From assembly GCA_023381035.1 (NCBI GenBank), contig JAMCTK010000050.1, forward strand, positions 1 to 11,652: a DNA stretch of 11,652 nt, written 5' to 3'. Shown piece by piece: positions 6,338-11,652 of the stretch (within the stretch, counting starts at the first letter, position 1; each line of letters begins with the position of its first letter). The position numbers and the translations under genes are program-made. The notes under the pieces were generated by a model. That model saw only the letters and a program-made list of their open reading frames with translations, made no database searches and was not told the origin of the DNA. The stretch is from Patescibacteria group bacterium. GTDB lineage: Bacteria; Patescibacteria; Microgenomatia; Levybacterales; UBA12049.

Positions 6338-7606
6338 TTAATCTCCTTGTCTTGCTGAAAGAGCAGACTTTAGAATATTAAGATCTATTTCATCCACTAC
6401 ACCGTCATCATTTAAATCTGCTTGGTCTTTGTTAGCACACTGTTTGCTTCCAAAGCAGGCAACAAGGGCATTGTAATCAGCAATATCAATTACGTTGTTA
6501 TTGTCCAAGTCGCCGCTTGCCAGAGTAATAACTGGAAAAGTGTTAACAGTTCCTGCGGTTATATGTTGTGTCCCTACAATAAGCTTTCTTAGCGTATTTG
6601 GGATCTTTACTTTAACATTATAATTTCCTGTTAAAATACTTTTTCCAAGGTCAATATTCCCTTTAAAGTATGTGCCATCAAAAGTTATTTTCCCCGGCAC
6701 ATTTGCCATTTCTTTTGTCATCGTGGTATCTGCCGAGCTATAAAAATATAGTATGACGTTTTTGGTAGGATTTTTTGGTTTATCATTTTCACCCTTCTTA
6801 GTATCAGATCCTATTGCCGGAAGTTTTACGGATATTTGAAGGGTTGTTAAGCCGGATTTCGGACACCAACCACCAGGAGGTATATTCATTATACAGGGCT
6901 GTGCACTATCAAGACAGGGAGGTCTTGGGGTGCAGGTTGGAGTAGGGTTGCCGGTAGGTTTTGCTACAACAACTGGAAACGCATAACTGCAAATTGCACT
7001 CCAAGACTTATTTGCTCCCTGAATTCTGAATTTAGGATTATAAGTCCCAGGTTTTAGATAAGTATTCGAAACCGGGTCAATGCTAATCCCTGAGTCCCAG
7101 GTTCCATTCCCATCAAAATCCCATTGATACCCAACCACTCCGCTACTCGGTCCGCCTGCTTTTCCTGATCCATACAACGTTACCTTTAATGGTGCTGATC
7201 CGCTTGCCGGAGGGATAGTAGATTTTTCGCAAAGAGGCACTTCTCCTGTAGTTGTAACCTGTATACATACATTAGAAGTGCATTTGACCGTAAGGTTTCC
7301 GCCTATCCCACTACAAAAATCAGGGCACTGTTTGGTCGCATCAATATATTTTTTGTTTTCCACAACACAGGCTTTCGTTGTAATATCAGTACCACAACCA
7401 CAGTCACTATCAATTAAGCACGCTGTTTTATTCGTTGGTTCTGGTACGGGTATCGATGCAGCATTTTGCCTGTAAGTTTGTTGTTGACCAACTAAAATTA
7501 CAGTAACAGGAAGAGAGACTAAAAGTGCAAAAAGAACAAGACTAATAACGGTCTTTTTCACTGAGGTAAAAAAAAGACCCTCAAAAATCTCAGATATCCT
7601 ACTCAT
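6338..7606 (-). CDS. Anchored PKD-domain protein with dockerin-like end
   Basis: This 422-residue paralogue has the same ends as the two larger ones. Layout: anchor with LFFTSVKKT, a hydrophobic segment about 19-40 and QQQTYRQNAA; a Cys-rich stretch (about 60-127, nine or so Cys); a PKD domain (about 128-215) with the typical VGYQWDFDGNGTWD and TYLKPGTYNPKFRI strands; a short TPTCTPRPPC linker; a beta-sandwich (254-362) starting LQISVKLPAIG; and a dockerin-like C-terminus (365-422) with loops D366-D377 and D397-D408. PKD domains are common extracellular spacers or adhesive modules, so a surface structural or binding role is likely. It is the first gene of the minus-strand locus and is transcribed divergently from dcd. 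The last residues (RQGD) match the conserved R-x-GD ending of the paralogues (RNGD, RSGD). Confidence 0.85.
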   Translation of the reverse strand: MSRISEIFEGLFFTSVKKTVISLVLFALLVSLPVTVILVGQQQTYRQNAASIPVPEPTNKTACLIDSDCGCGTDITTKACVVENKKYIDATKQCPDFCSGIGGNLTVKCTSNVCIQVTTTGEVPLCEKSTIPPASGSAPLKVTLYGSGKAGGPSSGVVGYQWDFDGNGTWDSGISIDPVSNTYLKPGTYNPKFRIQGANKSWSAICSYAFPVVVAKPTGNPTPTCTPRPPCLDSAQPCIMNIPPGGWCPKSGLTTLQISVKLPAIGSDTKKGENDKPKNPTKNVILYFYSSADTTMTKEMANVPGKITFDGTYFKGNIDLGKSILTGNYNVKVKIPNTLRKLIVGTQHITAGTVNTFPVITLASGDLDNNNVIDIADYNALVACFGSKQCANKDQADLNDDGVVDEIDLNILKSALSARQGD

Positions 7607-7618
7607 AAATTCAATTTA

Positions 7619-7647
7619 ATCATAAGTCAGTTTTCACAATAATGCAA
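7619..7647 (-). promoter_or_regulatory. Promoter of the PKD/dockerin gene
   Basis: On the minus strand TTGCAT (7647-7642), a 17-bp spacer and TATGAT (7624-7619) lie 12 nt before the ATG at 7606. Confidence 0.55.
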
Positions 7648-7751
7648 TATACAATATAATTTGAAATTTTAAATTTTTAATCAAAACTAAATTTTAAAAA
7701 TTTAATAATTAAAAATTCATTAGAAATTGAAAATTAAAAATTATAAATTTT
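7648..7751. other. Very AT-rich spacer between divergent promoters
   Basis: This roughly 100-bp stretch is almost purely A and T, with repeated AAATTTT/AAAAATT words that form several imperfect inverted repeats (for example around 7665-7680 against 7706-7717). It separates the minus-strand surface locus from the plus-strand nucleotide cluster. I see no gene in it. It may simply be low-complexity intergenic DNA, or a bidirectional terminator-like or protein-binding spacer. Confidence 0.4.
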
Positions 7752-7851
7752 TGCTATACTCGAAATACTTTTTGTAATTTAAATTAAAATTTTCGAGTAC
7801 ATAATCGATTATTAACAAGAGTTGCAAACTCGAGTTTAACGATTATATAAT
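7752..7851 (+). promoter_or_regulatory. Upstream element copy B before dcd
   Basis: This is the counterpart of 208-305. It has TGCTATACT (7752-7760), GAGTACATA (7795-7803), AGAGTTGCAAACTC (7818-7831) and TATAAT (7846-7851). The hairpin pairs AATCG (7803-7807) with CGATT (7840-7844), TTAAC (7812-7816) with GTTTAA (7834-7839, one bulge), then GAGTT with AACTC around a GCA loop, with a 2x2 purine internal loop (AA/GA here, GA/AA in copy A). Four bases bulge on the 5' side (7808-7811). A further inverted repeat, TACTCGAAA (7757-7765) with TTTCGAGTA (7791-7799), frames the left part; copy A has TACTCAAA/TTTGAGTA in a similar position. The different stem sequences with kept pairing suggest selection on structure or dyad symmetry. 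Confidence 0.7.
7822..7851 (+). promoter_or_regulatory. Promoter of dcd (leaderless)
   Basis: TTGCAA (7822-7827) and TATAAT (7846-7851) are 18 bp apart. The ATG is 9 nt after the -10 box, so the mRNA would begin within a few nucleotides of the start codon; no Shine-Dalgarno is present. Confidence 0.7.
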
Positions 7852-7860
7852 AGCAAAACT

Positions 7861-8436
7861 ATGGTTCTTTCAGACCGTGATATTAAAAAATCTTTAAAAG
7901 AAAAGAAAATTATTATTACGCCTTACCCAGATCTTAAAACCCAGCTTGGTTCTTGTTCGATCGACTTAAGGCTGGGAAATGTTTTTCGCGTATTTGAGCA
8001 TAGTAGAAATCCATATATTGATCCAATGAAAAAAAACTCGAGCCACGAAATAACCCGCGAAGTGAGAGTAAAAAAGGGCGAACATTTTATTATTCAGCCA
8101 GGTGATTTTGTTTTAGCCGTAACTCTTGAAAAAGTCAAAATCAGCTCAAGTTTACTCGGCCGGCTTGAGGGAAGATCGTCTCTCGGAAGACTAGGTATCG
8201 TGGTTCATTCAACCGCCAGTGTTTTTGATCCGGGTTGGGATGGAAATCCTGTTTTAGAGCTAGGAAATTTGGGTAGAATCGCTGTTGCACTTTACCCAGG
8301 GATGAGGATTTGTGCAATGACATTTGAAGAGTTATCAACCCCCGCAGAAGTTCCATACACAAGTAAAAAACAAGCTAAATACTCAGTTCAGAGCCGACCA
8401 GAAGAATCCAGAATTCACGAAGATCTGAAGAAATAA
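7861..8436 (+). CDS. dcd: dCTP deaminase
   Basis: This 191-residue cytoplasmic enzyme deaminates dCTP to dUTP, feeding thymidylate synthesis. Family motifs are clear: SIDLRLG (33-39), GRSSLGRLG (104-112), HSTASVFDPGW (116-126), LEL with the expected catalytic Glu at 133, and YPGMRI (145-150). The C-terminal YTSKKQAKY (166-174) resembles the closing segment of the family. Length is normal. The HSTA...DPG region and the SKY-like tail resemble, from memory, the bifunctional dCTP deaminase/dUTPase of Mycobacterium tuberculosis, so release of dUMP directly is possible, though a separate dut gene follows. It heads the plus-strand nucleotide cluster. The ATG at 7861 fits the promoter. Confidence 0.93.
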   Translation: MVLSDRDIKKSLKEKKIIITPYPDLKTQLGSCSIDLRLGNVFRVFEHSRNPYIDPMKKNSSHEITREVRVKKGEHFIIQPGDFVLAVTLEKVKISSSLLGRLEGRSSLGRLGIVVHSTASVFDPGWDGNPVLELGNLGRIAVALYPGMRICAMTFEELSTPAEVPYTSKKQAKYSVQSRPEESRIHEDLKK

Positions 8437-8477
8437 TACCAATGTCAAATTTCACAATTAAAATATAAAAAGTAAGA

Positions 8478-8852
8478 ATGAAAAACGACAAAGAAAAATT
8501 CAAAAATGAATTTAAGAAAAGAATTTATAGATTCGTTTTAAGTATCATAAGCTACGTAGATGAGCTAAACAGGAAAGACCCAACTTGTAGGGTGATTAGC
8601 GAACAGTTAATAGATAGTGGTACTGGTATTATTTCAAATTATTCAGAAGCTCAAGTATCTAGTTCTAAAAAAGATTTTACTAATTACTTTCATTACTGTT
8701 TAAAATGTTGTAATGAAACAAAGGTATGGATTGGGCTTTTAAGAGATTCAAGTAAAGCAAATAAAGAAAAATCAAATGTGCTTTTAGACGAACTAAATGA
8801 GATAAGTAACATTTTTGGTTCAAGTTTGTTAACATTAAAGGATAGAAAATAA
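8478..8852 (+). CDS. Four-helix-bundle protein (23S rRNA intervening-sequence family)
   Basis: The 124-residue protein matches the pattern of the small four-helix-bundle family first known from open reading frames inside 23S rRNA intervening sequences. It has a helix with FKNEFKKRIYRFVLSIISYV, then the QLIDSGTGIISNYSEAQ turn and helix (family: R-x-SxSIxxNixEg-like), the SSKKDFTNYFHYCLKCCNE helix (family: S-x-KDFxxyLxxAxgSxxE) and a final helix. The biochemical role of the family is not established. Here it stands outside any rRNA, between dcd and tmk. A TATAAA (8464-8469) 8 nt before the ATG may be a weak -10 box, but no -35 box is convincing. It could be a passenger inserted into the cluster. 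Confidence 0.8.
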   Translation: MKNDKEKFKNEFKKRIYRFVLSIISYVDELNRKDPTCRVISEQLIDSGTGIISNYSEAQVSSSKKDFTNYFHYCLKCCNETKVWIGLLRDSSKANKEKSNVLLDELNEISNIFGSSLLTLKDRK

Positions 8853-8891
8853 TTTTATAATTTTTAGGTTATAATTCTTTAGTATTTATTT

Positions 8892-9560
8892 ATGAAGCAT
8901 CACGTATCTTTTGACATTGAGTTTAAAAAAAATAAACTTCCTGGAAAACTTATCGCCATTGAAGGTATTGATGGCAGCGGAAAAACGACCCAAGCGCAAT
9001 TAGTTGTAGATCTCTTAAAAAAGCAAGGATATAAAGCAATTTACACAAAAGAACCAACAGACGAGCCAATCGGAAAATTTATCAGAGAACAAATACTTTC
9101 TGGAAAAGTAAAAGTCCCGCCTATCTCGATTCAGTATATGTTTTCTGCTGATCGGGCAGTTCACCAAGTCGAATTAGAAGAGTATTTAAAAAAAGGCTAT
9201 ATTATTATCACCGATAGATATTTTTGGTCAGCCATAGCATATGGAATTTCTGACTTAAAAGGGAAAGCAGATTATTATCTTTCCGCGCTTTCCATCCTTT
9301 CTTTCTATCATAGATTTTTGACCCCTGACTATACATTCTTTTTAAATATTCGTGCTAAAGAAGCTGCAAAAAGAATTGGCACAAGTGAAAAACACAAAGA
9401 GATTTACGATGACGCAACAAAACTTGTTAAAATAAAAAAAGCTTATGATTTATTGATTAAAAGATTCAGTAAAGAGTTTGTCTTGATCAGTGCAGAACAA
9501 AGTATAGAAAATGTTTCAGAAGATATTTTAAAGAAGATTAAAAAATTGACTAAAAAATGA
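8892..9560 (+). CDS. tmk: Thymidylate kinase
   Basis: This 222-residue enzyme phosphorylates dTMP to dTDP with ATP. It has the P-loop GIDGSGKTT (25-33), the TKEP motif (52-55) contacting substrate, FSADRAVH (84-91) and ITDRYFWSAIAYG (106-118), the DRY-type signature of the family. A Lys/Arg-bearing lid is expected around AAKRIGTSEKHKE. The N-terminus carries about 17 residues ahead of the usual start of the fold (KLIAIEG), which may be a short extension; no alternative Met lies closer to the fold. A TATAAT at 8870-8875 is 16 nt upstream, without a clear -35 box. The stop overlaps the dut start by 4 bp (ATGA), so the two are co-translated. Confidence 0.93.
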   Translation: MKHHVSFDIEFKKNKLPGKLIAIEGIDGSGKTTQAQLVVDLLKKQGYKAIYTKEPTDEPIGKFIREQILSGKVKVPPISIQYMFSADRAVHQVELEEYLKKGYIIITDRYFWSAIAYGISDLKGKADYYLSALSILSFYHRFLTPDYTFFLNIRAKEAAKRIGTSEKHKEIYDDATKLVKIKKAYDLLIKRFSKEFVLISAEQSIENVSEDILKKIKKLTKK

Positions 9561-9988
9561 GCAAAGTTTTCATTAAAAGAATCGACAAAAATTTGGAAAT
9601 GCCTGCTTATAAAACAAAAGGTGCAGTTGGTTTTGATTTATCCGCCCGCGAACAAGTCGAAATAGAGCCGGGTGAAGTAAAACTTATTCCACTAAATATT
9701 GTTGCAAAAATTCCTGAAAGTTGCGGATTTTTTCTTCTTTCCAGAAGCTCAACACCACTAAAAAAAGGCTTACTCGTTGCAAATAGTGTCGGCATTATAG
9801 ACCAGGATTATTGTGGTGAAAATGACGAGATAAAACTCCAGGTTCTTAATTTTTCAAAAGAAAAAGTCGTTGTTGAAAAAGGCGAAAGAATTGCCCAGGC
9901 CATAATTATGAGAATTGAAAAAGTGGAATTTGAAGAAGTTGAGAAAATGAATAATAAATCCCGCGGCGGCTTCGGCTCAACAGGATAA
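9557..9988 (+). CDS. dut: dUTP diphosphatase (trimeric dUTPase)
   Basis: This 143-residue enzyme hydrolyses dUTP to dUMP and pyrophosphate, keeping uracil out of DNA and supplying thymidylate synthase. All five motifs of the homotrimeric family are present: AVGFDLSA (23-30), SRSSTPLKKG (62-71), GIIDQDYCGE (79-88, with the catalytic Asp at 82), KGERIAQAI (108-116) and the C-terminal SRGGFGSTG (135-143). Length is typical. The ATG is embedded in the tmk stop, so translation is probably coupled. Dcd just upstream makes its substrate. Confidence 0.95.
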   Translation: MSKVFIKRIDKNLEMPAYKTKGAVGFDLSAREQVEIEPGEVKLIPLNIVAKIPESCGFFLLSRSSTPLKKGLLVANSVGIIDQDYCGENDEIKLQVLNFSKEKVVVEKGERIAQAIIMRIEKVEFEEVEKMNNKSRGGFGSTG

Positions 9989-10035
9989 AAACCAGTCATC
10001 TGTTCTTTGTTTTTAACCTTCAGTTTTCAGAAAAA

Positions 10036-10091
10036 TGTCATCCTGAGCAAAGCGAAGGATCTAGATTCTTCACCTTTAGTTCAGAATGGCA
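10036..10091. repeat. Palindromic repeat unit, left of the GIY-YIG gene
   Basis: The left arm TGTCATCCTGAG... (10036-10062) and right arm ...TTCAGAATGGCA (10063-10091) are imperfect inverted copies of each other, both centred on GATCT/AGATT. Related units occur at 10396-10434 (one arm) and 10460-10528 (both arms). They resemble a dispersed palindromic family, TGTCATCCTGAGCGAAG...GGATCT, that I have seen in many bacterial genomes (from memory, not searched). Confidence 0.8.
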
Positions 10092-10096
10092 ATGAA

Positions 10097-10381
10097 TTAA
10101 AACGATAAACTTAGATCCTTCCATTCGGGATTCTTTGATTCTATAAGTTCTATCTTTTTTATTCTCAACCAACCTTTTATTTTCTTTTCGGCAGATATTG
10201 CATCATTGACATTTATAAACTCATCAAAGTAAACCAGTCTATTAACATTATATTTCTTAGTAAAACCTTCTATGAGTTTATTTTTGTGTTCATAAATTCT
10301 TTTTTGTAAATTGTTTGTTATTCCGGTATATAAAACTTTATTTGTTCTGTTGGTTAGGATATAGACAAAATAATTTCTCAC
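10097..10381 (-). CDS. GIY-YIG nuclease-domain protein
   Basis: The 94-residue protein is a minimal single-domain GIY-YIG protein of the UPF0213/YhbQ-like group. The first motif is VYI (6-8), the second is YTG (18-20), followed by ITNNLQKRIYEHK with the expected catalytic Arg at 28 and His at 32; the later Glu of AISAEKKIKGW (65) fits the metal-binding Glu. The start must be the GTG at 10381, because an in-frame stop lies two codons upstream. A TATTAT (10393-10388) sits 6 nt before it. The gene is opposite in strand to its neighbours and bracketed closely by palindromic repeat units, which suggests that gene and repeats arrived together as a cassette between dut and thyX (inference). DNA target and cellular role are unknown. 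Confidence 0.88.
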   Translation of the reverse strand: MRNYFVYILTNRTNKVLYTGITNNLQKRIYEHKNKLIEGFTKKYNVNRLVYFDEFINVNDAISAEKKIKGWLRIKKIELIESKNPEWKDLSLSF

Positions 10382-10395
10382 ATACTAATAATATC

Positions 10396-10434
10396 AGATT
10401 CTTCCATCTCGAAAAACTCAGTGTCAGAATGACA
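10396..10434. repeat. Single-arm repeat unit, right of the GIY-YIG gene
   Basis: AGATTCTTC at the left and GTCAGAATGACA at the right match the right arm of the full units. The opposite arm is missing, so this is a half or degenerate copy. It begins 15 bp from the GIY-YIG start codon and covers the region where its -35 box would lie. Confidence 0.65.
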
Positions 10435-10459
10435 AAAATCCAAATTAATTAACTCGAAT

Positions 10460-10528
10460 TGTCATCCTGAATGAAATGAAGGATCTAATTCATTAAAAAA
10501 AGATTCTTCGTTTACACTCAGAATGACA
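10460..10528. repeat. Palindromic repeat unit, upstream of thyX
   Basis: The left arm TGTCATCCTGAATGAAATG.. (10460-10486) and right arm AGATTCTTCG...CAGAATGACA (10501-10528) form an imperfect inverted repeat around a 14-bp AT-rich centre. The right end lies 18 bp before the thyX -35 box, so it could also act as a terminator-like hairpin for transcription coming from dut. Confidence 0.8.
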
Positions 10529-10546
10529 AAATAATAAATTCACCAA

Positions 10547-10576
10547 TTGACAAAGTAAATTCATTTAGTTTATTAT
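10547..10576 (+). promoter_or_regulatory. Promoter of thyX
   Basis: A perfect TTGACA (10547-10552), an 18-bp spacer and TATTAT (10571-10576) lie 8 nt before the ATG at 10585, so the mRNA is probably leaderless. This gives thyX independent transcription after the inserted repeat and GIY-YIG cassette. Confidence 0.7.
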
Positions 10577-10584
10577 ATTCCTCA

Positions 10585-11652
10585 ATGAAAAAGGCAGTAG
10601 CAAAAAGAATCTACAAAATAACCAAACTCCCCATAGAACAAAATCTCGACAAATTTTCCCCTCCTTACACACCAGAAAAATTTACCAAAGAAGAAAAACT
10701 TTACTTAAAACCTTTTTTCAGCAATCTCGACAAACCTGTTTTTGTTGCAACACATTTACCTGAAGAAGTAATTGGCGCACTTTCTTCCCGCTATAGCCGC
10801 TCGACAAAAAGCATCAGAAGAATGTTTTTAGACGAGTACGTTTATCCAATCATTCATCCAGAAGAGCAGAAGGGTTGGGATGAATTGTCCGCAAAAGAGA
10901 AAAAAGAAGCAGAGGAGACCAAAAAGAAATTTCTAGAGCTTATCATTTTTTTGGACACTCACGGAGGAATTGATTACGTCGTCAATGTCCAGCGCGGCAG
11001 AAAGTTTTTCGACAGATGGCTAGCAGAATACGGCGACGATTCAATCGCAGAATTGGGTGGCGTACACATTTTTCTTGAAGGATTATCAATTATCGCCACA
11101 AAAGAAATTGAAGACAAAAGAGTTGGCATTTCGCCTTTAGAAAAATCGACAAGATATGTTTCCTACGCCGACAAAAGGCCGGATGGCGGATATCTTTACA
11201 TCACCCCCGCAGAAATTAAGGAAAGCAAGTTGGAAAAGGAGTTTAAAGAAGCAATGGATGGTCTTTTTGAGGTTTACGTCGGCATTTCAGAGCCTTATTT
11301 AAATTATGTAAAAGAGCTTTATCCAAAAGGAGAGGATGAAACCGAAGCTTCATTTAACAACTCCCGCTCAGCTAAAAGATTTGATGATATCAGAGACCTT
11401 CTTCCATTTTCTACTCAAACAAATGTCGCGCTTTTCGGCAATGGCCGTGCTTTTGAAGACCTTATCAACAGACTTTTAAATCATGAACTTGGCGAAATGC
11501 GATGGTGGGGAAAAATGATTTGCCAAGAGTTAGAAAAAGTTGTTCCTTCATTTGTCAGAAGACCACAAACAGAAAGAGGTGCAGAAGTCCAATTTTACCG
11601 AAGCAATTTAAAAACACTCCGCCAAGAATTGGCCAAAAAAATGATAAGCTCT
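10585..11652 (+). CDS. thyX: FAD-dependent thymidylate synthase, large form (3' end outside window)
   Basis: The frame is open from the ATG for 356 codons to the window edge with no stop, so the protein is incomplete here. ThyX converts dUMP to dTMP using methylenetetrahydrofolate, FAD and NADPH. Visible features: SSRYSRSTKSIRRMFLDEY (68-86); GDDSIAELGGVHI (150-162); the ThyX-like signature R179...S183...E186-x-S188-x-R190-Y191, one residue longer than the usual RHRxxSxNxxSxR; and DIRDLLP (268-274) with FGNGRAFEDLINR and HELGEMRWWG (284-310), matching the ThyX 'LP...N-x-R...EIR' region. Classical ThyX is about 220-250 residues, so this longer form with about 150 residues before the signature and more sequence to come belongs to a variant, possibly with two ThyX-like halves. 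It completes the dCTP-to-dTDP route of the cluster. Confidence 0.87.
   Translation, partial: MKKAVAKRIYKITKLPIEQNLDKFSPPYTPEKFTKEEKLYLKPFFSNLDKPVFVATHLPEEVIGALSSRYSRSTKSIRRMFLDEYVYPIIHPEEQKGWDELSAKEKKEAEETKKKFLELIIFLDTHGGIDYVVNVQRGRKFFDRWLAEYGDDSIAELGGVHIFLEGLSIIATKEIEDKRVGISPLEKSTRYVSYADKRPDGGYLYITPAEIKESKLEKEFKEAMDGLFEVYVGISEPYLNYVKELYPKGEDETEASFNNSRSAKRFDDIRDLLPFSTQTNVALFGNGRAFEDLINRLLNHELGEMRWWGKMICQELEKVVPSFVRRPQTERGAEVQFYRSNLKTLRQELAKKMISS

Noticed and set aside
7648..7751. Replication origin in the AT-rich spacer.
   Set aside because: There are no recognisable DnaA boxes and no dnaA or dnaN nearby; low complexity alone is not evidence.
9607..9999. Minus-strand open frames opposite dut, and one opposite dcd at 8141-8362.
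   Set aside because: dut and dcd have complete family motifs on the plus strand; the opposite frames are shadows.
10036..10528. A CRISPR array from the repeated TGTCATCC units.
   Set aside because: The units are inverted, few, irregularly spaced and flank a gene; there are no regular spacers or cas genes.

Overview
The window reads as a piece of a small, AT-rich bacterial genome, most likely a member of the Candidate Phyla Radiation (Patescibacteria). Several surface-protein features remind me of Microgenomates-type genomes, but that placement is inference from style, not from a marker gene. Supporting signs: very short intergenic gaps, no recognisable Shine-Dalgarno sequences, start codons sitting only about 7-17 nt after clear -10 boxes (leaderless or nearly leaderless mRNAs), a FAD-dependent thymidylate synthase (ThyX type), and large N-terminally anchored proteins ending in dockerin-like domains. 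The genetic code appears standard (TGG for Trp, TAA/TGA stops).

Region 1 (1-900) carries tRNA-Cys(GCA), a small charged protein of unknown function (313-684), tRNA-Ile(GAT), and a decayed second copy of the 3' half of that tRNA-Ile 70 bp downstream.

Region 2 (947-7606, all on the minus strand) is a surface-protein locus: a short membrane-anchored protein with a cohesin-like domain, and three paralogous anchored proteins that share an N-terminal anchor segment, a beta-sandwich domain and a C-terminal type I dockerin-like domain with two calcium loops. Their middle parts differ: a four-fold Cys-paired repeat in one, a duplicated 'WNY' module in the second, a PKD domain in the third. Each gene has its own promoter. 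The natural reading is a cohesin-dockerin system for assembling a surface complex with no visible enzyme, so probably adhesive or structural rather than a cellulosome.

Region 3 (7861-11652, plus strand) is a thymidine nucleotide cluster: dcd (dCTP to dUTP), a four-helix-bundle protein, tmk (dTMP to dTDP), dut (dUTP to dUMP, overlapping tmk by 4 bp) and a large two-part thyX (dUMP to dTMP) running off the window end. Together these cover dCTP to dTDP. An opposite-strand GIY-YIG gene bracketed by palindromic repeats (10036-10528) interrupts the cluster between dut and thyX.

The two most notable observations are (i) the cohesin plus three dockerin paralogues in one locus and (ii) a roughly 98-100 bp upstream element, with a covarying hairpin and two promoter-like boxes, present before both the unknown gene at 313 and dcd at 7861, more than 7 kb apart.
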